Assembly: GCF_032854445.1 (NCBI RefSeq) | Contig: NC_088301.1 | Span: 38,429,187-38,493,186, forward strand | Source: Liolophura sinensis | Taxonomy: Eukaryota > Mollusca > Polyplacophora > Chitonida > Chitonidae | DNA: 64,000 nt | Reading direction: 5' to 3' | In this document: positions 38,047 through 50,222 of the stretch, in pieces | How the letters are laid out: each line of letters begins with the position of its first letter | How positions within the stretch are numbered: position 1 is the stretch's first letter | Program-made: the position numbers and the translations under genes | The notes under the pieces: model-generated | Databases searched by the model: none | What the model saw: the letters and a program-made list of their open reading frames with translations, nothing else | What the model was told of the DNA's origin: nothing

Positions 38047-41000
38047 ATGAGTTTGTTTGGAGGTACTAACTTCGGGACAGCAACTGTGTTTGGCGGAGGC
38101 ACATCAACTTCAAACACCTCAAATAATGCTGTGGAGGTTAGTTGTGGAATTTTGTGCATAATGTTCTTCAGAGTTTTTTGTTTTAATATTTATCTAATGC
38201 AGACTGAATTTATCATATTTGTGACAAAATAATGCAAATTTAAGTAGCCCATCAATCACTAGGACTGATTTTATTTAGTACCAGCCTATGACATCGAATC
38301 CTTGATCCACCTGTCTACACTGTAGGGCCTTTTGGGTGGTTTTACACTAAATTTGTCACAGGTCGTCAGTTACTTGCCAAATGGTGGTACATGTACTTTA
38401 TTTCAGCTTCCTGCAATCATGGAACTGTCGTAGTGCACTTCGTCAGGCAGAATGAATGAAAAATATTTGTGAACATGTGATTAAAACAAATATTATTAGT
38501 CATTCATTCCGATAGGAAAAATGTGTCCTTGTAAATTAAGTCATAGTCACAGTAATGTAATCTCTGTACATGCATTTAAGAGAATGGAGAAAAACAAAGG
38601 GCGTCTTGTACAAGGGAAATTTTTTCTTCTTGACAGGTGACTTCTCCACCTGATGACAGTGTCAGTTGTCTCAAGTTCAACCCTCCCGCCCTTCAGATGA
38701 CTTTCTTAGTGGCCGGCAGCTGGGATAATAATGTGAGCAATGTGCTAGTATAGCTGGATCTCATTTCGATGACTGGAATATTGATTGTAATAATAATGCT
38801 TCAAATATTTGTGAAACTTAAATGTTAAGCGTAATTTGTAAATGTTTAAACTAATAATCCAGAAATCTAGAATAATTATGTATGTATAAATTCCTCTGAA
38901 AAGAAGTGCTTTAGAAGTTGAAAAGTTTGAAGATTTTACAGTATATTTTATACTGCAAAGATGCACGCAAGCACAGGCTTGCATGTAGTTCCTCTCCTGT
39001 GCTGTTTTCCTTTTAATAGTCTCATCAGTTAACTTTAGCAAGAGTCCACTGAGTTGTGGTTAAGATTATAACCTCATGACTTTTTGCTGTTTCTTCTCTC
39101 AGGTGCGCTGCTGGGAAATTCAACCAAGTGGTCAGTCAGTACCTAAAGCTCAACAGACTCACACTGGACCAGTACTAGCCTGTGACTGGAGTGATGTGAG
39201 TTTCCTGTGTACATTTGCTGAGTTCGTTCATGTGTGACATTTCAGGTAAAAGGTGTCTTCGTACATGTATCTCCTCACTGGACGGCATGGTAATAGAGCA
39301 TCTTGATGGGTGGGTGTCATGTATGGTGCCTTTAATATGGTGTTACTTTGAGTCAACATACTCCAGTATATTGGCATTGGGACCACCCTGCTGCAACAAG
39401 ACATCTTTGTGATATGGCTGAAAAATGACAATACACACTCAGGGAACAAATCACTTCATTTAATTCTCCAATTATTTTCTTTTGTTTGATCACACGTGCA
39501 TCAAGTTATGTATGTTAGTATATAATCATAAATTCATTTTTATTGTGGAACTATATAGTTCATCAGTGTATATCCTTTATAGATAGAGAGAGATACACAA
39601 GTGGTTAGTTTCAGTGCATTATTGGTTTAAATTTTTTCATCAGTCACATTTTATCTTTTTGCAGAAGATAATCATATTAAATTATAAAATAAAACATTGG
39701 AACCTGACTTGCAGGATTTGACAACATTTTATGGAATATAATTGGAAACTTTTATATAAATTTTACCAAGGCTTAACAAAACTTTTGTTACATAAGTAAA
39801 ACAGTTGTTTTGGTATTAAAACATTGCAGTTTGTCACCCACAAGAGTTGTACAACCATAAACAATTGCGAACATTTTCTGTTGATGCCAACAGTAGCTAT
39901 ATCTGCTGTTGATATGGTAATCACAAATGTTGTCTTTTTCCATATTCCTTGTGGGGTCTCTGGGGTGAAAAGAATAGAACCTCAGCCCTCTAGGCAAGCT
40001 TGTCATATAAGGCAACTAACCTAGAGCTCTCCTATGTGAGCTTGGTGAATACAATAGGCTCACATCTTCTGTGTTGTGTGAGAGGCAACTGGGGACCTGT
40101 TTGCCGTGGGTTGTAACCTGTAATCTCTGATGGGATCATGGTGGCTGAGGGCGTTTTGTCTTGCGAGATCCTCAAGTCCAACACGCCACTTTGGCCCTTA
40201 CTTGCAGAGAGACGGGAAGTTGGATGGGCCCAGTCTGGCTGGGTCATGTCTTGCCTCTGCATGATCCCAAATTCCTCCTTTACAACACTCTTTAGAGAAT
40301 AAATGTTATTTCTCAAATTTCATTTGTGGGACAACGTTTGAGGCGAAGGCTCATGGATCGCTCGGATATTACAGGTCTGATTTGTGACCTTCTTAACTGG
40401 GTGGGAGATGGAGGAGCTGGTGGTGGGGAATTGGATGTGCTCATCGATTCCATCTAGTCGAGTATATCTCATGTGGAGTCCTTGGTGTGTTTCCAGCTGG
40501 GTATCCTCAGGTGTAGGCATCGCCCTTGCTGGCACACTGTGGTGGGTGGGGAACACATGGGGTAAATTTTTATTGTATATATGCCATGTCTCCCTTAAAT
40601 CTTTCTCCAAATGTCTCAGATATATATATATCAGGTCTTCCTCTCAGCGGACTTCAAGTGCCGATAAAAAGTTGGAAGCTTTATTGGACTCGCTTGATAA
40701 TGGACCGGACAGTTGGCTGGCTTTTATTGTTGTCTCAACTAATAGTGAACATAAGCAGGCCAAAAATTCACCCCTTTATCATAAAAAGAACTCTTCAGAG
40801 CATAGCAGGTACTTTGCAAAATGTGAAGAAACTGAGATCCAAAGACATCCTCATCGATTGTTTCTGGCAGCAACAGCCCGAAAATTGAGTGAGGTGCTTC
40901 ACTACGAAGAAAGCTGGTAACATCCTTAAGCTACATACATATTTGTTGACGTTTAATTCTACCCTGCTTCCGTTGCATATCTACACTGGCTCATACAGGG

Positions 41001-44000
41001 TTAGTGTGGAATTATGTCTCCCTAACCCAACGTGGTGTTCCAATTGCCCAAAATTTGATCATACCAGGGGCCAGTGTTAAAATAAACTGGTTTGTTTCCA
41101 ATGTGTCAGTGAAGGTCATGATGGTTTCGACTGCAGCAACACAGCTAAATGTTGCAATTGCAGTGATCACATGGCCTCCTTTAAAGACAGTACACTTTTT
41201 GTTAAGGAAAACCATATGATAAATTTAAAAATTAATAATAATATATCTTATCAGTAGGCCCGCAAATTGGTCTCACCCTCTAATACTTCACTGCAGTCTT
41301 TGTTTTCCAATGTGGTCATACGAGCAGCATCTGTTGCCTTTCAGACTTCATTGACTTGGCATATTGGAAATGACAAACCGGAATCTACCTCTGTGGAGCG
41401 TTCTGCTCAATCTGCGCGTAGTTTCTTGCGCAGTCCAGACTAATCTGATACAACAGATAAAACCAGTAAATACAGAACAAACTGATAAACCTGAACCTAA
41501 TCACTCCAAAAACAAAAATAATGCCTAATGTTAGTCCAAAAGTAAATCTCAATATAATAATAAACCTAATAAACCCAGTGGCCCCACAGAGTATCCCTGT
41601 AAGGCCACTAGTTACTCTGTCCAAAAAAGTTTGGATTGTTGGAGGACGTTTGGTCCTTTAACATTAGGTGCAGATGTGATGAATACATCACCTGCACCAG
41701 GGAGATCTTCCAATTGATTCTCCAAGGAAGGGTTGTCCCCAGTCAAAACATAAAGAGAAATCTCGTTTATGTCACCCTCCATAATGTCAATGTATGACAA
41801 AATTATACAGTGGAATTGTCAAGGTCTTAAGGTAAACTTTATTAAATTAACACATCTAGTCCAATCAGTAAATCCTATTACCTTTTGTCTTCAGAAAATT
41901 CACCTGAAGACATCTGACAAAGATAAAATAATTATTCAAAATTATTCTCTTTAAAGTACCTATTGTAATGAGAAAGAGTGAGCTACAGGCGGCTCCTCTA
42001 TCTTCATAAATAGCGATATTATTCACAGCCCTGATGTCCTGGATAAAGAGCTTCAGCCTGTGGCTGTTCGTGTTTCATTGTCTGAAACAATCACATTGTG
42101 TTCAGTGTATATTCCTCCGAACACTTCTTTGTCAGCGTCCCATAACCCCTATGAGGTAGTAATAACATAAATAATATGTCAAAATACTGGAAGACTTCTT
42201 ATCTGAGGAGCACATGTTATTTTAATGATGGTTCTAATACATATTTACATCCAGGTGATGAGGCTTATTCTGCTGTCAATCTCACTATCACAGATCCATC
42301 ACATCTCCTGGATTTTTCTTGGAAGGTACATGATGATCTTTGTGGTAGTGACCATTTTCCCATTATCTATAGAATATCACTTCTAATTCTTTAAAACGTG
42401 TAACTAGGTGGAAGTTCGATAAGGCAGATTGGATCATATTTGAGATGTTCTGGCTGATGTCACTCCAGAGACACTTAATGCAGCAGATGATCCTATATTA
42501 AAGTTTAATGAGCATGTTTTACGAGATGCCGATAGAACTATCCCTAAGACCTCAACAAATCCAAAACCCGAAGGTAAACCCTGGTATGACAATGAATGCC
42601 GTAAAGTCATAAAGGACTGGAAAAAGTCTGAACGGAAATTTAATCGTTGGCCTTCTGATAATAATTAAAATCAGATTCATATTTTTAGGGTCAAGGCTCG
42701 TTGATTACTCAATTCCAAGAGACGATCTTGTGGGCAGAACTTTCTTTCAGGCATTAGGTCTTAAACATCCATGCATAAGGTCTGGAACATGGTTCAGAAA
42801 CTTGAGGCCAAAAATAATAAAGCAAATGTCCAGCATTTGGAAGACGAGGATACTATATTAACTCCCCTGATATAGCTATAGCTGAAACAATTTCTAAGAA
42901 AACTTTTTCTGAGAATTATACAGCAGAATTCCAACATATTGAAAACCAGAAGGAGAAAATTAAATTGTCCTTATCTTCTAAAAACTTAGAAGATTATAAT
43001 CGTCCATTTAATATCGATGAACTAGGAACTGTATTAAAAAAGGCACATAGTACTGCATGTGGTCCTGATAACGTATATTGTGAGTTTAAGAAACTAACAA
43101 GTCGCTTTCTAATATACAGTGTAGTTTTTGGCAAGGTCGATCACCTTGTCCGATTTATAACCTTCATTTGAGATGGTTTTATTAATAATGAACATGTGGT
43201 GTCGATATTTTCCGAAATGAAAAAGCCTATGACACCACATGCAAATATAGTTTTTTAAAGGACCTGTCTGATATGGGCCTTAAAGGTCGATAACTGATAT
43301 TTATATCAGAGTTTTTAGCTGATCATCAGTTTAAGAATCTGGTGGGGTCCAGTCTTTCTGACTCCTATGAACAGGAAATGGGTGTTCCTCAGGGCAGTAT
43401 ATTATCTCCAACACTGTTTAGCATAAAAGTAAATAGCTTACCCAAAATATTTAGATCTTTCACAGAGGGTTCTTTATATGTGGATGATTTCCTTATGTGC
43501 CACTGTCAGCTGCAGCTTGGAAAAACGAAATTTCTTGTTGACCCTGATTTAAAATTTTGTGGTAAACAGATTAAAATTGTTGGTGAAACCAAATTTTTGG
43601 ATACAATATTTAATAATGAATTATCTTTTATACGTTGTATAAAAAGGCTTAAAGCTAAATGTACAAAGGCTCTCAATATAATTAAGGTTGTGTTTAGCAC
43701 CAGTTGGGGTGCTGAATGGTCTATTTTATTAAACCTATATCGTTCTCCGGTGAGGTGTAATTTGGATTGTGGGTCCATCATGTACGGTTCCGCTAAGAAG
43801 TCGTATATAAAAATGTTGGATCCTGTTCATCACCAAGGTTTTCGGCTCAGCCTCGGTGCTTTTAGAACCTTGCCAGTAGTTACCAGTGGAAATTGCCTTA
43901 TGCTGATATTTGTTCGAGCATTCTGAAATATGTTCGTCACCTTTGGGATTTATTTATTTATTTGATTGGTGTTTTATGCCATACTTAAGAATATTTCACT

Positions 44001-47000
44001 TACACGACAGCAGTCAGCATTATGGTGGGTTCAAACCTGGCAGAGCCATCCGCAGGTTGCTGGCAGACCTTCCCACGTACGGCTGGAGAGGAAGCCAGCA
44101 TAAGACTGAGATTTACAAGTGCATAATTAACTGCATGCTATTCACCCTGTCATTGGCTATAATTTTTACACTTATGGTATTTCTCACGAAATGACTAAGT
44201 AGTTTTAACACGGTGCCGTGTTGGGCATTCTCGTTTGACACACAATTATATTCTTGATGGGAGCAGTACTCCCGAGTGTGTTGGATGTGATGCTCAATAT
44301 GGCATTGAACATATCTTAGTTTATGGTGTAGACTTTGCTCGTGTTAGTGAAAAGTTCTAGATCTTCAATACTATATTCGATTTATTAGACACCATTGCTG
44401 ACAATGCTGTCATTAAATATTTAAAGGGCATTGGCCTGTATAATAAAACATAGTTTTATATATACAGATAACCTCTATATACATGCATACAAGTTTCTAC
44501 ATTACGTATTATAAAAACGATATGGTTTTCGAGTTTTATCTAAGGTTTGGTTCTTTTTAACTGTTTTTAAAGATGTTCATCTATTTTTTAAAATTTTTGC
44601 TTTTCATTCCATTGAAAACCATTCAGTGTCTCCCGTTTTAATCTTGTTCTCACAATGATATGGCTGGAAGATTGCTGATGCGGCGTTAAGCCATAATCAT
44701 CCATTCTTTTTCCATATTTACAGGATGGCACTAAAGTGTTCACCGCTTCCTGTGATAAAACGGCTAAAATGTGGGATCTCAACAGCAATCAGGCCATGCA
44801 GATCGCGCAGGTTTGTGAAGTGCTGTGATTATTTCGTTCATTTCTAAGTTGTTACGTTAAAAATTTGAAAAACCTTATTTCATGTTAATTATTCCAAATG
44901 TAAAAATTGGGTTGAAAGAAACTTGGAAGTGCTTAAAAGAATATAAAAAGTATATTATACTGTGAATTTTTCAGCATGATGCACCAATAAAGACATGCCA
45001 TTGGATTAAAGGTACTTCTTACAGTTGCTTGATGACAGGTAGTTGGGATAAAACACTCAAGGTATGTAATCTATGATGTCTGCACCTTTGACCAATTAAA
45101 TATGGGAAGTATTTGAACTTTTATGAGTATTATGGCTTGTAAATACAGCTTGTGATATAAATATAAGTGATTTGTTAGCAGTCTGTTCAATGTTTTTAGC
45201 TCACCTGTACATGTCACACTTGTTGGCATTGGTATCCAATATCAGAGAAAGCAATATGAAACAAAATGTTAGCAGTCGTATCATGAAAAGTACTGCATGT
45301 ATTGAGCACAGGTTTTTCACTCATGTGTAGCAGAATAACATTAATTTGCATATTAAATACCAAAAATTTAAAAAACTCATGACTTTGTGTATTAGAATCA
45401 ATGTCAAAGTAAATATTAGGGGTGGTATCAAGAAGTACTGCATATGTTGAGCTGAAGTCTTCCACACACAACGAACACAATAACACAGTGGGGATATTCC
45501 ATCGTTAATTTGCTGTGTGCATATTTATTAGCGTTGTAACAAAATTCATGACTGCAGTACTTCATGTATTGTGCTGAAGTTTTCTGTTCATTGTCTGCCT
45601 TAGGCAAGCTTTTTGGTAATCCTGCTGCCAAATCTAAATTTTAACAAACATTATATTATCAGTAATTGCTTAGCTCTTTATTAAAGAACAGGTGTCCATT
45701 CCACAGAGCCATTTAAAATTTAAAAACTTTCCACAATGCTCAGTTTTTGGTACTGATAGTTGAAATTTGAATACATTTGGCTTAAGATAACACTAATAAG
45801 GACAAAATTTTACTTTATAAGACCAAAAAATAACCTTTAAGTTCATATAGTTTTGACTTAAGTCAGAAATGTCTTTGTTGAATGGGAGCCAGTTTTTGAC
45901 TTGAAGTGAGAATTACTGTGGATTTATACATTCATCTGTTTCCCTTGGTGTAATGAAGTGCTCCTTGTTATTAACGTTCAGTCAGAATTAACTGTTTTTC
46001 TTTGGTTTCAGTTCTGGGACACTAGAACTCCTAATCCTATGATGACCATCCAGCTGCCAGAAAGGTGCTACTGTGCTGATGTCGTAAGATGTTCATGTTT
46101 TTACTGTATTTTACCTAAAATTTCATCCATAACCAAGTTACTGAGACTCATTTTGCCTGAGGTTTGAGGTTTGTTTGGACGATAGCGTGATATATGTGGC
46201 AAAAGATTTTCTTGGGTTGGCATGTATTTGTGTTTAAAAAATTGTTTTTCACATTTCTAGAAGGAGCACAATACTCACGGTGGCCCAACTTTATAATGCA
46301 GAAAGGATTGGATGCTACTGCAGAAATAAATGTTGGAATAAAAAATATTTAATATGCATTATTTTGCAGAGAAAGTAAAAAAAAAAAAATTGCCAGGGTT
46401 GCTTGGTCATCTGATTTTGCGTGGGAAAGCAATAATGCCTGTCCTTGTACATGTACATGTAGTTTATTGCTCTTTGTTTCAGTGTTGCTCAATCAGATTG
46501 TAAAGAGGTTATTAAATATTTTTAAAAGTACTTTAATACTGTTCACTGAAAGTGTAATAAGCTAGAAGCTCTTTCGGCTTTCTTTAATAATAATTACTTT
46601 TAAGTTATACCAATTTTACTAATGGACTTTACAGACTTGATTAATGTAGCTAATGGTTATTTGGGAAGGTTTACTGAGCTGACATGGCACCTTTGTACTG
46701 AACCTAACCAATCAACTGATTGCCCTTTACTTTTAAATTAGCCAATGCTTCCTATCCTTGATGGTTTTCTGAGAGTGTTACTTTACTGCGGATAATTTAC
46801 TGGCCAAGCCTCTCATTTCCAAGATGGCCACATGTTTGTCTCCTGAATAAGTTGGAGACATTCAGTGGTATTATCCTTAATTGTCTTGTCTGGGCTGATG
46901 TGTCTGAGACTCTCATCATCCAACCAGTGTTCAAAGCAGTGTGCTTTTATCCAACTTCCACTGGTTTGGCTGTAGCTTGTGTACCATGCAAAGAGCACAA

Positions 47001-49649
47001 GTTTTCTCCATCCCAGTTTCCTCTCCACTGAACCCAAACTGCTGTCATATATGTTCAAGTGTAATATACTAGAATACTTTGCTATTGCAGAATAAATAAA
47101 TACATAAAATAGTAAGTATGCATGTACACAGATATCTTAATATGGGCATGATATGGATACCTTGTGTTTTGGTTGGCGTGATGACCTTAATGTTATCCTC
47201 AGATTAAATTGTTTGTTAAAACACATGTAGAGAAATGACTATCACATCTTGATGAAAAAATAAAAGAACAATTTTTGAGACATTTTGTGAAAGGTGACTA
47301 TGGCAGGAAGTTACTGTATTTAACGTTTTTCTCACAGATTGTCTTGTATTTTCTGTGCAGAAATATCCAATGGCAGTTGTTGGCACGGCTGGCCGTGGGC
47401 TCATAATTTACCAGCTGGAGAACCAGCCACAAGAGTTCAAAAGGATTGACTCACCTCTCAAGTATCAGGTATAATCAGATATTCTTTGGACAAATGATTT
47501 ATAGAAAACCCCCATCTATTCTGTTTGGGGCATTTTTTTTTCTTTTAGAGCAGCATTTCTTTATTATACTTCTGTGATTTAGATTATTATTTGTTTAGAT
47601 TATTATTTTCTGAGTGATTAGCTAATTATTCCCTAACTACCACAGCTACAAATGTTGTAGAGATATGTAGCGCATTTAACTTCGGGGTACTGAACATTAA
47701 ATATGCTTCATGAAACTCATCCCAGGCCTAGTTCCCCTCCACAAAGAACACCATGTTATCAATTTTTTGCATATTTTATGTCATTTTACTCATGTAATGC
47801 ACAACTGGCCCATTTTATTTCAGCATCGATGTGTCAGCATTTTCATGGACAAAAAGACAAACATGCCCACAGGATTTGCTCTTGGCAGCATTGAAGGTCG
47901 TGTGGCCATACACTATGTCAATCCTACAAACCCTAAAGACAATTTTACCTTCAAATGTCACAGGTCAAATGGACAAACAGGAGGAATACAAGATATCTAT
48001 GCAGTAGGTAGTCATTTTAGTCAGAATATCTCTTCCAAACTATCTTATTTTAGTATTTTAAAATGTAATGGTTATTACAAATTGACATTCATGTATCAAA
48101 ACGTTACATTCCCCAAACAAAAAATTTATCCTTTATTGTTTGTTTGGCAACCAATGAAAACGAAATTTTGAGATTCAACATCACAACATGATGGTGATGT
48201 TTCTTGTGCCTTGACGTCATCACTTTATGGCAAAGACTAATTTATTTAATTCCGGCCGTGGGAAGGTCTCTCAGCAACCTGCAGATGGTCATGGGTTTCC
48301 CCCGGGCTCTGCCCAGTCTCCACCCACCATAATGCTGGCCGCCATCGTATAAGTGAAACATTCTTGAGTACAGCGTAAAACACCAATCAAATAAATAAAT
48401 AAATAAATTTATTTAATTCCTTAAGACATTCAGTAAACTATATATTTCAGAAAATAAGCCCTACATTGTGGATGATATTAATTATTGTATATACCCACTG
48501 ATTAATCCTCATGTGCTGTAAAGCAACAATAACATGGATCAAAGGAAAATCACCATGATGTCTTGACATATATCGATATCGAAATATCAATCAAAAATGC
48601 CCTTTTTTGTTTGAAAGCAGAACTTATTTACAAAAGTTATTACCAGTTACCAATGATAATTCAAGGACACACTGATTTAAAGTTGTATTTGGCATAGACA
48701 GTTGATTATTATACTGCTGTATTGTTAAACCAATGCTGAAACAGAGCTGAATACTAGTCATGCTTTAAATTTTGGTCTTACTTAAAACTGACCAATATGA
48801 TTTACCTTTACACCTTTGTCTGCCAGGTGAATGACATAGCCTTCCATCCAGGTCATGGCACACTAGCCACTGTTGGCTCAGATGGACGCTACAGCTTCTG
48901 GGACAAAGATGCTCGCACCAAACTGAAAACCTCTGATCTGTTTGACCAGTCCATATCAACCTGTTGTTTTAACTCCCAGGGAAATATTTTTGGTTTTGCA
49001 TCCAGCTATGACTGGTCTAAGGTAAGATAACCATTGTTTGATTACTGATGAAGTTCTTTGTGAGTGTAATTTTCATTTGTAAAGTTTCCGAGATCAGCTG
49101 AGTATTGCTTAGTCGCTACCTGATTTGATGACTTCAGTAGGATATGTTTTAAGACAAAATGAGATCGCTGTGAGTTCAGCTATGTGTGGGAAGGTCTGGC
49201 AGCAACCAGTCGATGGTTGTGGGTTTCCCTCGGGCTCCGCCAGATTTCCTCCCACCATAATGCTGGGTGCTGTCGTACAGGTGAAGGCATAAGGAACTTC
49301 GAACTTTTGAGAAAACTGCACCATTTTACATGAACAGAGAATCCACCTTCTAAACTGGAGATCCAAGTTCAATCCCAAGTTTGATCATCCCTATGTAAGA
49401 GACAGGTGTGCCAAAAAAAAAAAAAAATAAACCCAAACATTTGTTTCAGATTTAGTGTTTGCAAAGCATTTTTTTTAGCAGCAGGTTGTATAGAAAGTAG
49501 TTGCATCGGTAGTGTTATAACAATGAAGTAAGCATGACCAATATTCTTTCTTGCAGGGACACGAAGGATATGACCCCCAGAAGATGAAACCTCATATCTA
49601 TGTGAAGTCCTGTTATGATGAACTAAAACCGAGCGCCAAGAAAAGCTGA
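38047..49649 (+). CDS. RAE1: RAE1, mRNA export factor (WD40)
   Basis: Ten coding exons: 38047-38136, 38637-38732, 39103-39195, 44724-44810, 44975-45061, 46012-46083, 47361-47468, 47824-48003, 48827-49021, 49557-49649. Every coding exon is a multiple of three, so all nine introns are phase 0. The product is 366 aa, against about 368 in human. It begins [18 protein letters not shown] and forms a seven-bladed WD40 propeller; blade-end motifs include [39 protein letters not shown] and [13 protein letters not shown]. The C-terminus is [13 protein letters not shown]1 binds the GLEBS motif of NUP98, acts in mRNA export at the nuclear pore, and has a role in the mitotic spindle. An acceptor (TTTTTACAG) 6 nt before the ATG shows that a non-coding 5' exon lies upstream. 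Intron 3 is 5.5 kb because of a LINE. Confidence 0.97.
39245..39445 (+). repeat. Probable dispersed repeat in RAE1 intron 3
   Basis: The block contains TTTAATATGGTGTTACTTTG and GGGACCACCCTGCTGCAACA and ends GATATGGCTGAAAAATGACA. That end matches the reversed tail of the element at 60-130. There is no ORF worth calling. No second full copy lies in the window, so boundaries are approximate. Confidence 0.4.
41024..41200 (+). pseudogene. LINE ORF1 zinc-knuckle region
   Basis: Translation with one internal stop gives [14 protein letters not shown], then [14 protein letters not shown] and CCNCSDH. This is the repeated CX2CX4HX4C pattern of LINE and retroviral-like nucleocapsid domains. It belongs to the LINE at 39930-44705. 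The reading frame is broken on both sides. Confidence 0.7.
41790..42400 (+). pseudogene. LINE endonuclease (APE-type) remnant
   Basis: The N-terminal strand [20 protein letters not shown] and the following CLQKIHL correspond to the first conserved blocks of apurinic-like LINE endonucleases, but the catalytic glutamate expected after CLQ is lysine. Later blocks ([15 protein letters not shown]) appear in shifted frames. There is an internal deletion near 42150-42180. Confidence 0.65.
43342..43926 (+). pseudogene. LINE reverse transcriptase fragment
   Basis: An open stretch of 194 codons holds [21 protein letters not shown] (the catalytic box) and the thumb-side GETKFLD, followed by [18 protein letters not shown]. 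These are the ordered motifs of non-LTR reverse transcriptases of the I/Jockey group. It is the best-preserved piece of the LINE at 39930-44705. The upstream palm motifs are frameshifted and the frame is lost after 43870. Confidence 0.8.
43949..44104 (-). mobile_element. 5'-truncated SINE nested in the LINE
   Basis: On the plus strand it starts TTTATTTATTTATTTGATTG and holds ATATTTCACTTACACGACAG and CAGCATTATGGTGGG, the reversed body and tail of the main family. It stops at GAAGCCAGCATAAG, so the tRNA-like head is missing. It separates the reverse transcriptase remnant from the LINE C-terminal region and is therefore younger than the LINE. Confidence 0.85.
45275..45590. repeat. Three diverged copies of a roughly 120-145 bp unit in RAE1 intron 5
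   Basis: AAAAGTACTGCATGTATTGA (about 45286), AGAAGTACTGCATATGTTGA (about 45431) and GCAGTACTTCATGTATTGTG (about 45554) each precede a TGAAG/ACAGG-TTTTT-like stretch and follow an AAT-rich stretch. Divergence is high. Confidence 0.45.
46810..47105 (+). repeat. Possible old SINE in RAE1 intron 6
   Basis: The end CCCAGTTTCCTCTCCACTGA ... CTGCTGTCATAT ... GAATAAATAAATACATAAA follows the order of the main SINE tail (TTTCCACCCACC, GCCGTCGTAT, AAATAAATAAAT) with many changes. The upstream part is not recognisable as a tRNA-like head. Confidence 0.3.
48254..48405 (+). mobile_element. 5'-truncated SINE with 15 bp target duplication (RAE1 intron 8)
   Basis: The copy starts inside the SINE body (GGCCGTGGGAAGGTCTCTCA) and runs to the (AAAT)n tail. 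AATTTATTTAATTCC occurs at 48239-48253 and again at 48406-48420. The duplication shows that the truncation happened at insertion, as in LINE-driven target-primed reverse transcription. Confidence 0.9.
49163..49290 (+). mobile_element. Diverged SINE fragment (RAE1 intron 9)
   Basis: TCGCTGTGAGTTCAGC, TGTGGGAAGGTCTGGCAGCA and CCACCATAATGCTGGGTGCT follow the main SINE order. A deletion removes the part between the B box and GTGGGAAGG. The tail is lost. Confidence 0.7.
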
Positions 49650-50216
49650 ATCTTTTATCATCAAAAAGACATTATTCAATGACAGTGAACTGAATACAGA
49701 CATGCTGTTGGCGTAGTTTTAACATCCTACTTGTAAATAGCATCGTGGAAACAATGTTTCTATGTTTATTTGAATATATTACAACTGATCAAGGAGTAAT
49801 TTCCAACGAGTCAGGTTTTTTTTTTTTTAAGTCAGAAGTTGAAAATTTTGGATGGCAGAAGTTAAACAGGGAACACTTGAAAAGCGTGATTGATCAGGCA
49901 AATATATTGAATTTTGGACTTTAGGGGCCATAAAGCGAAGTTTATATTAGGTTTTACATTTTGTCTCCATTCAAAACCTGCCATTATAGATTATGTTCTT
50001 TTGCTTTGGTTAAAGTGTCAGGCATGTCCACAGCATGTGAGAAGTCTTTGATGTATGCCCATCAGCACTTAGTGTTCCCCAAGGGACAGGACTGAAGATA
50101 TATCAAGAGGGCGTGAGGAGAGAGCGAGGGGTGTTGGGGTGGGGTTTGGAGGTGCAAGGTTATTGTTGTATAGAATGCTGTGTTAAAATGACAAACCATT
50201 ATCATGTGACTTTTGC

Positions 50217-50222
50217 AATAAA
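50217..50222 (+). terminator. Probable RAE1 polyadenylation signal (AATAAA)
   Basis: AATAAA lies about 570 bp after the RAE1 stop and is followed within 50 bp by a GT-rich stretch (GTTGTAATGAGTGTGAGTTT), the usual downstream element. Confidence 0.6.

Larger units (their letters stand above)
39930..44705 (+). mobile_element. Degenerate I/Jockey-type LINE filling RAE1 intron 3
   Basis: In element order I see four parts. A nucleic-acid-binding ORF1 remnant ([20 protein letters not shown] near 40760) is followed by CCHC knuckles near 41025-41190 ([21 protein letters not shown]). An APE-type endonuclease remnant spans 41790-42400 ([17 protein letters not shown]). A reverse transcriptase remnant lies at about 42400-43930, with [13 protein letters not shown] and the YVDD box. 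A C-terminal cysteine/histidine region lies at 44206-44455. The 3' end at 44645-44703 reads GATGCGGCGTTAAGCCATAA. Stops, frameshifts and deletions are throughout, so it is dead. The 5' end near 39930 is a guess. A SINE interrupts it at 43949. Confidence 0.85.

Noticed and set aside
40384-40920. 178-codon plus-strand ORF as a host gene
   Set aside because: It lies in the 5' part of the LINE in RAE1 intron 3. The overlapping frame holds the recognisable LINE ORF1 peptide.
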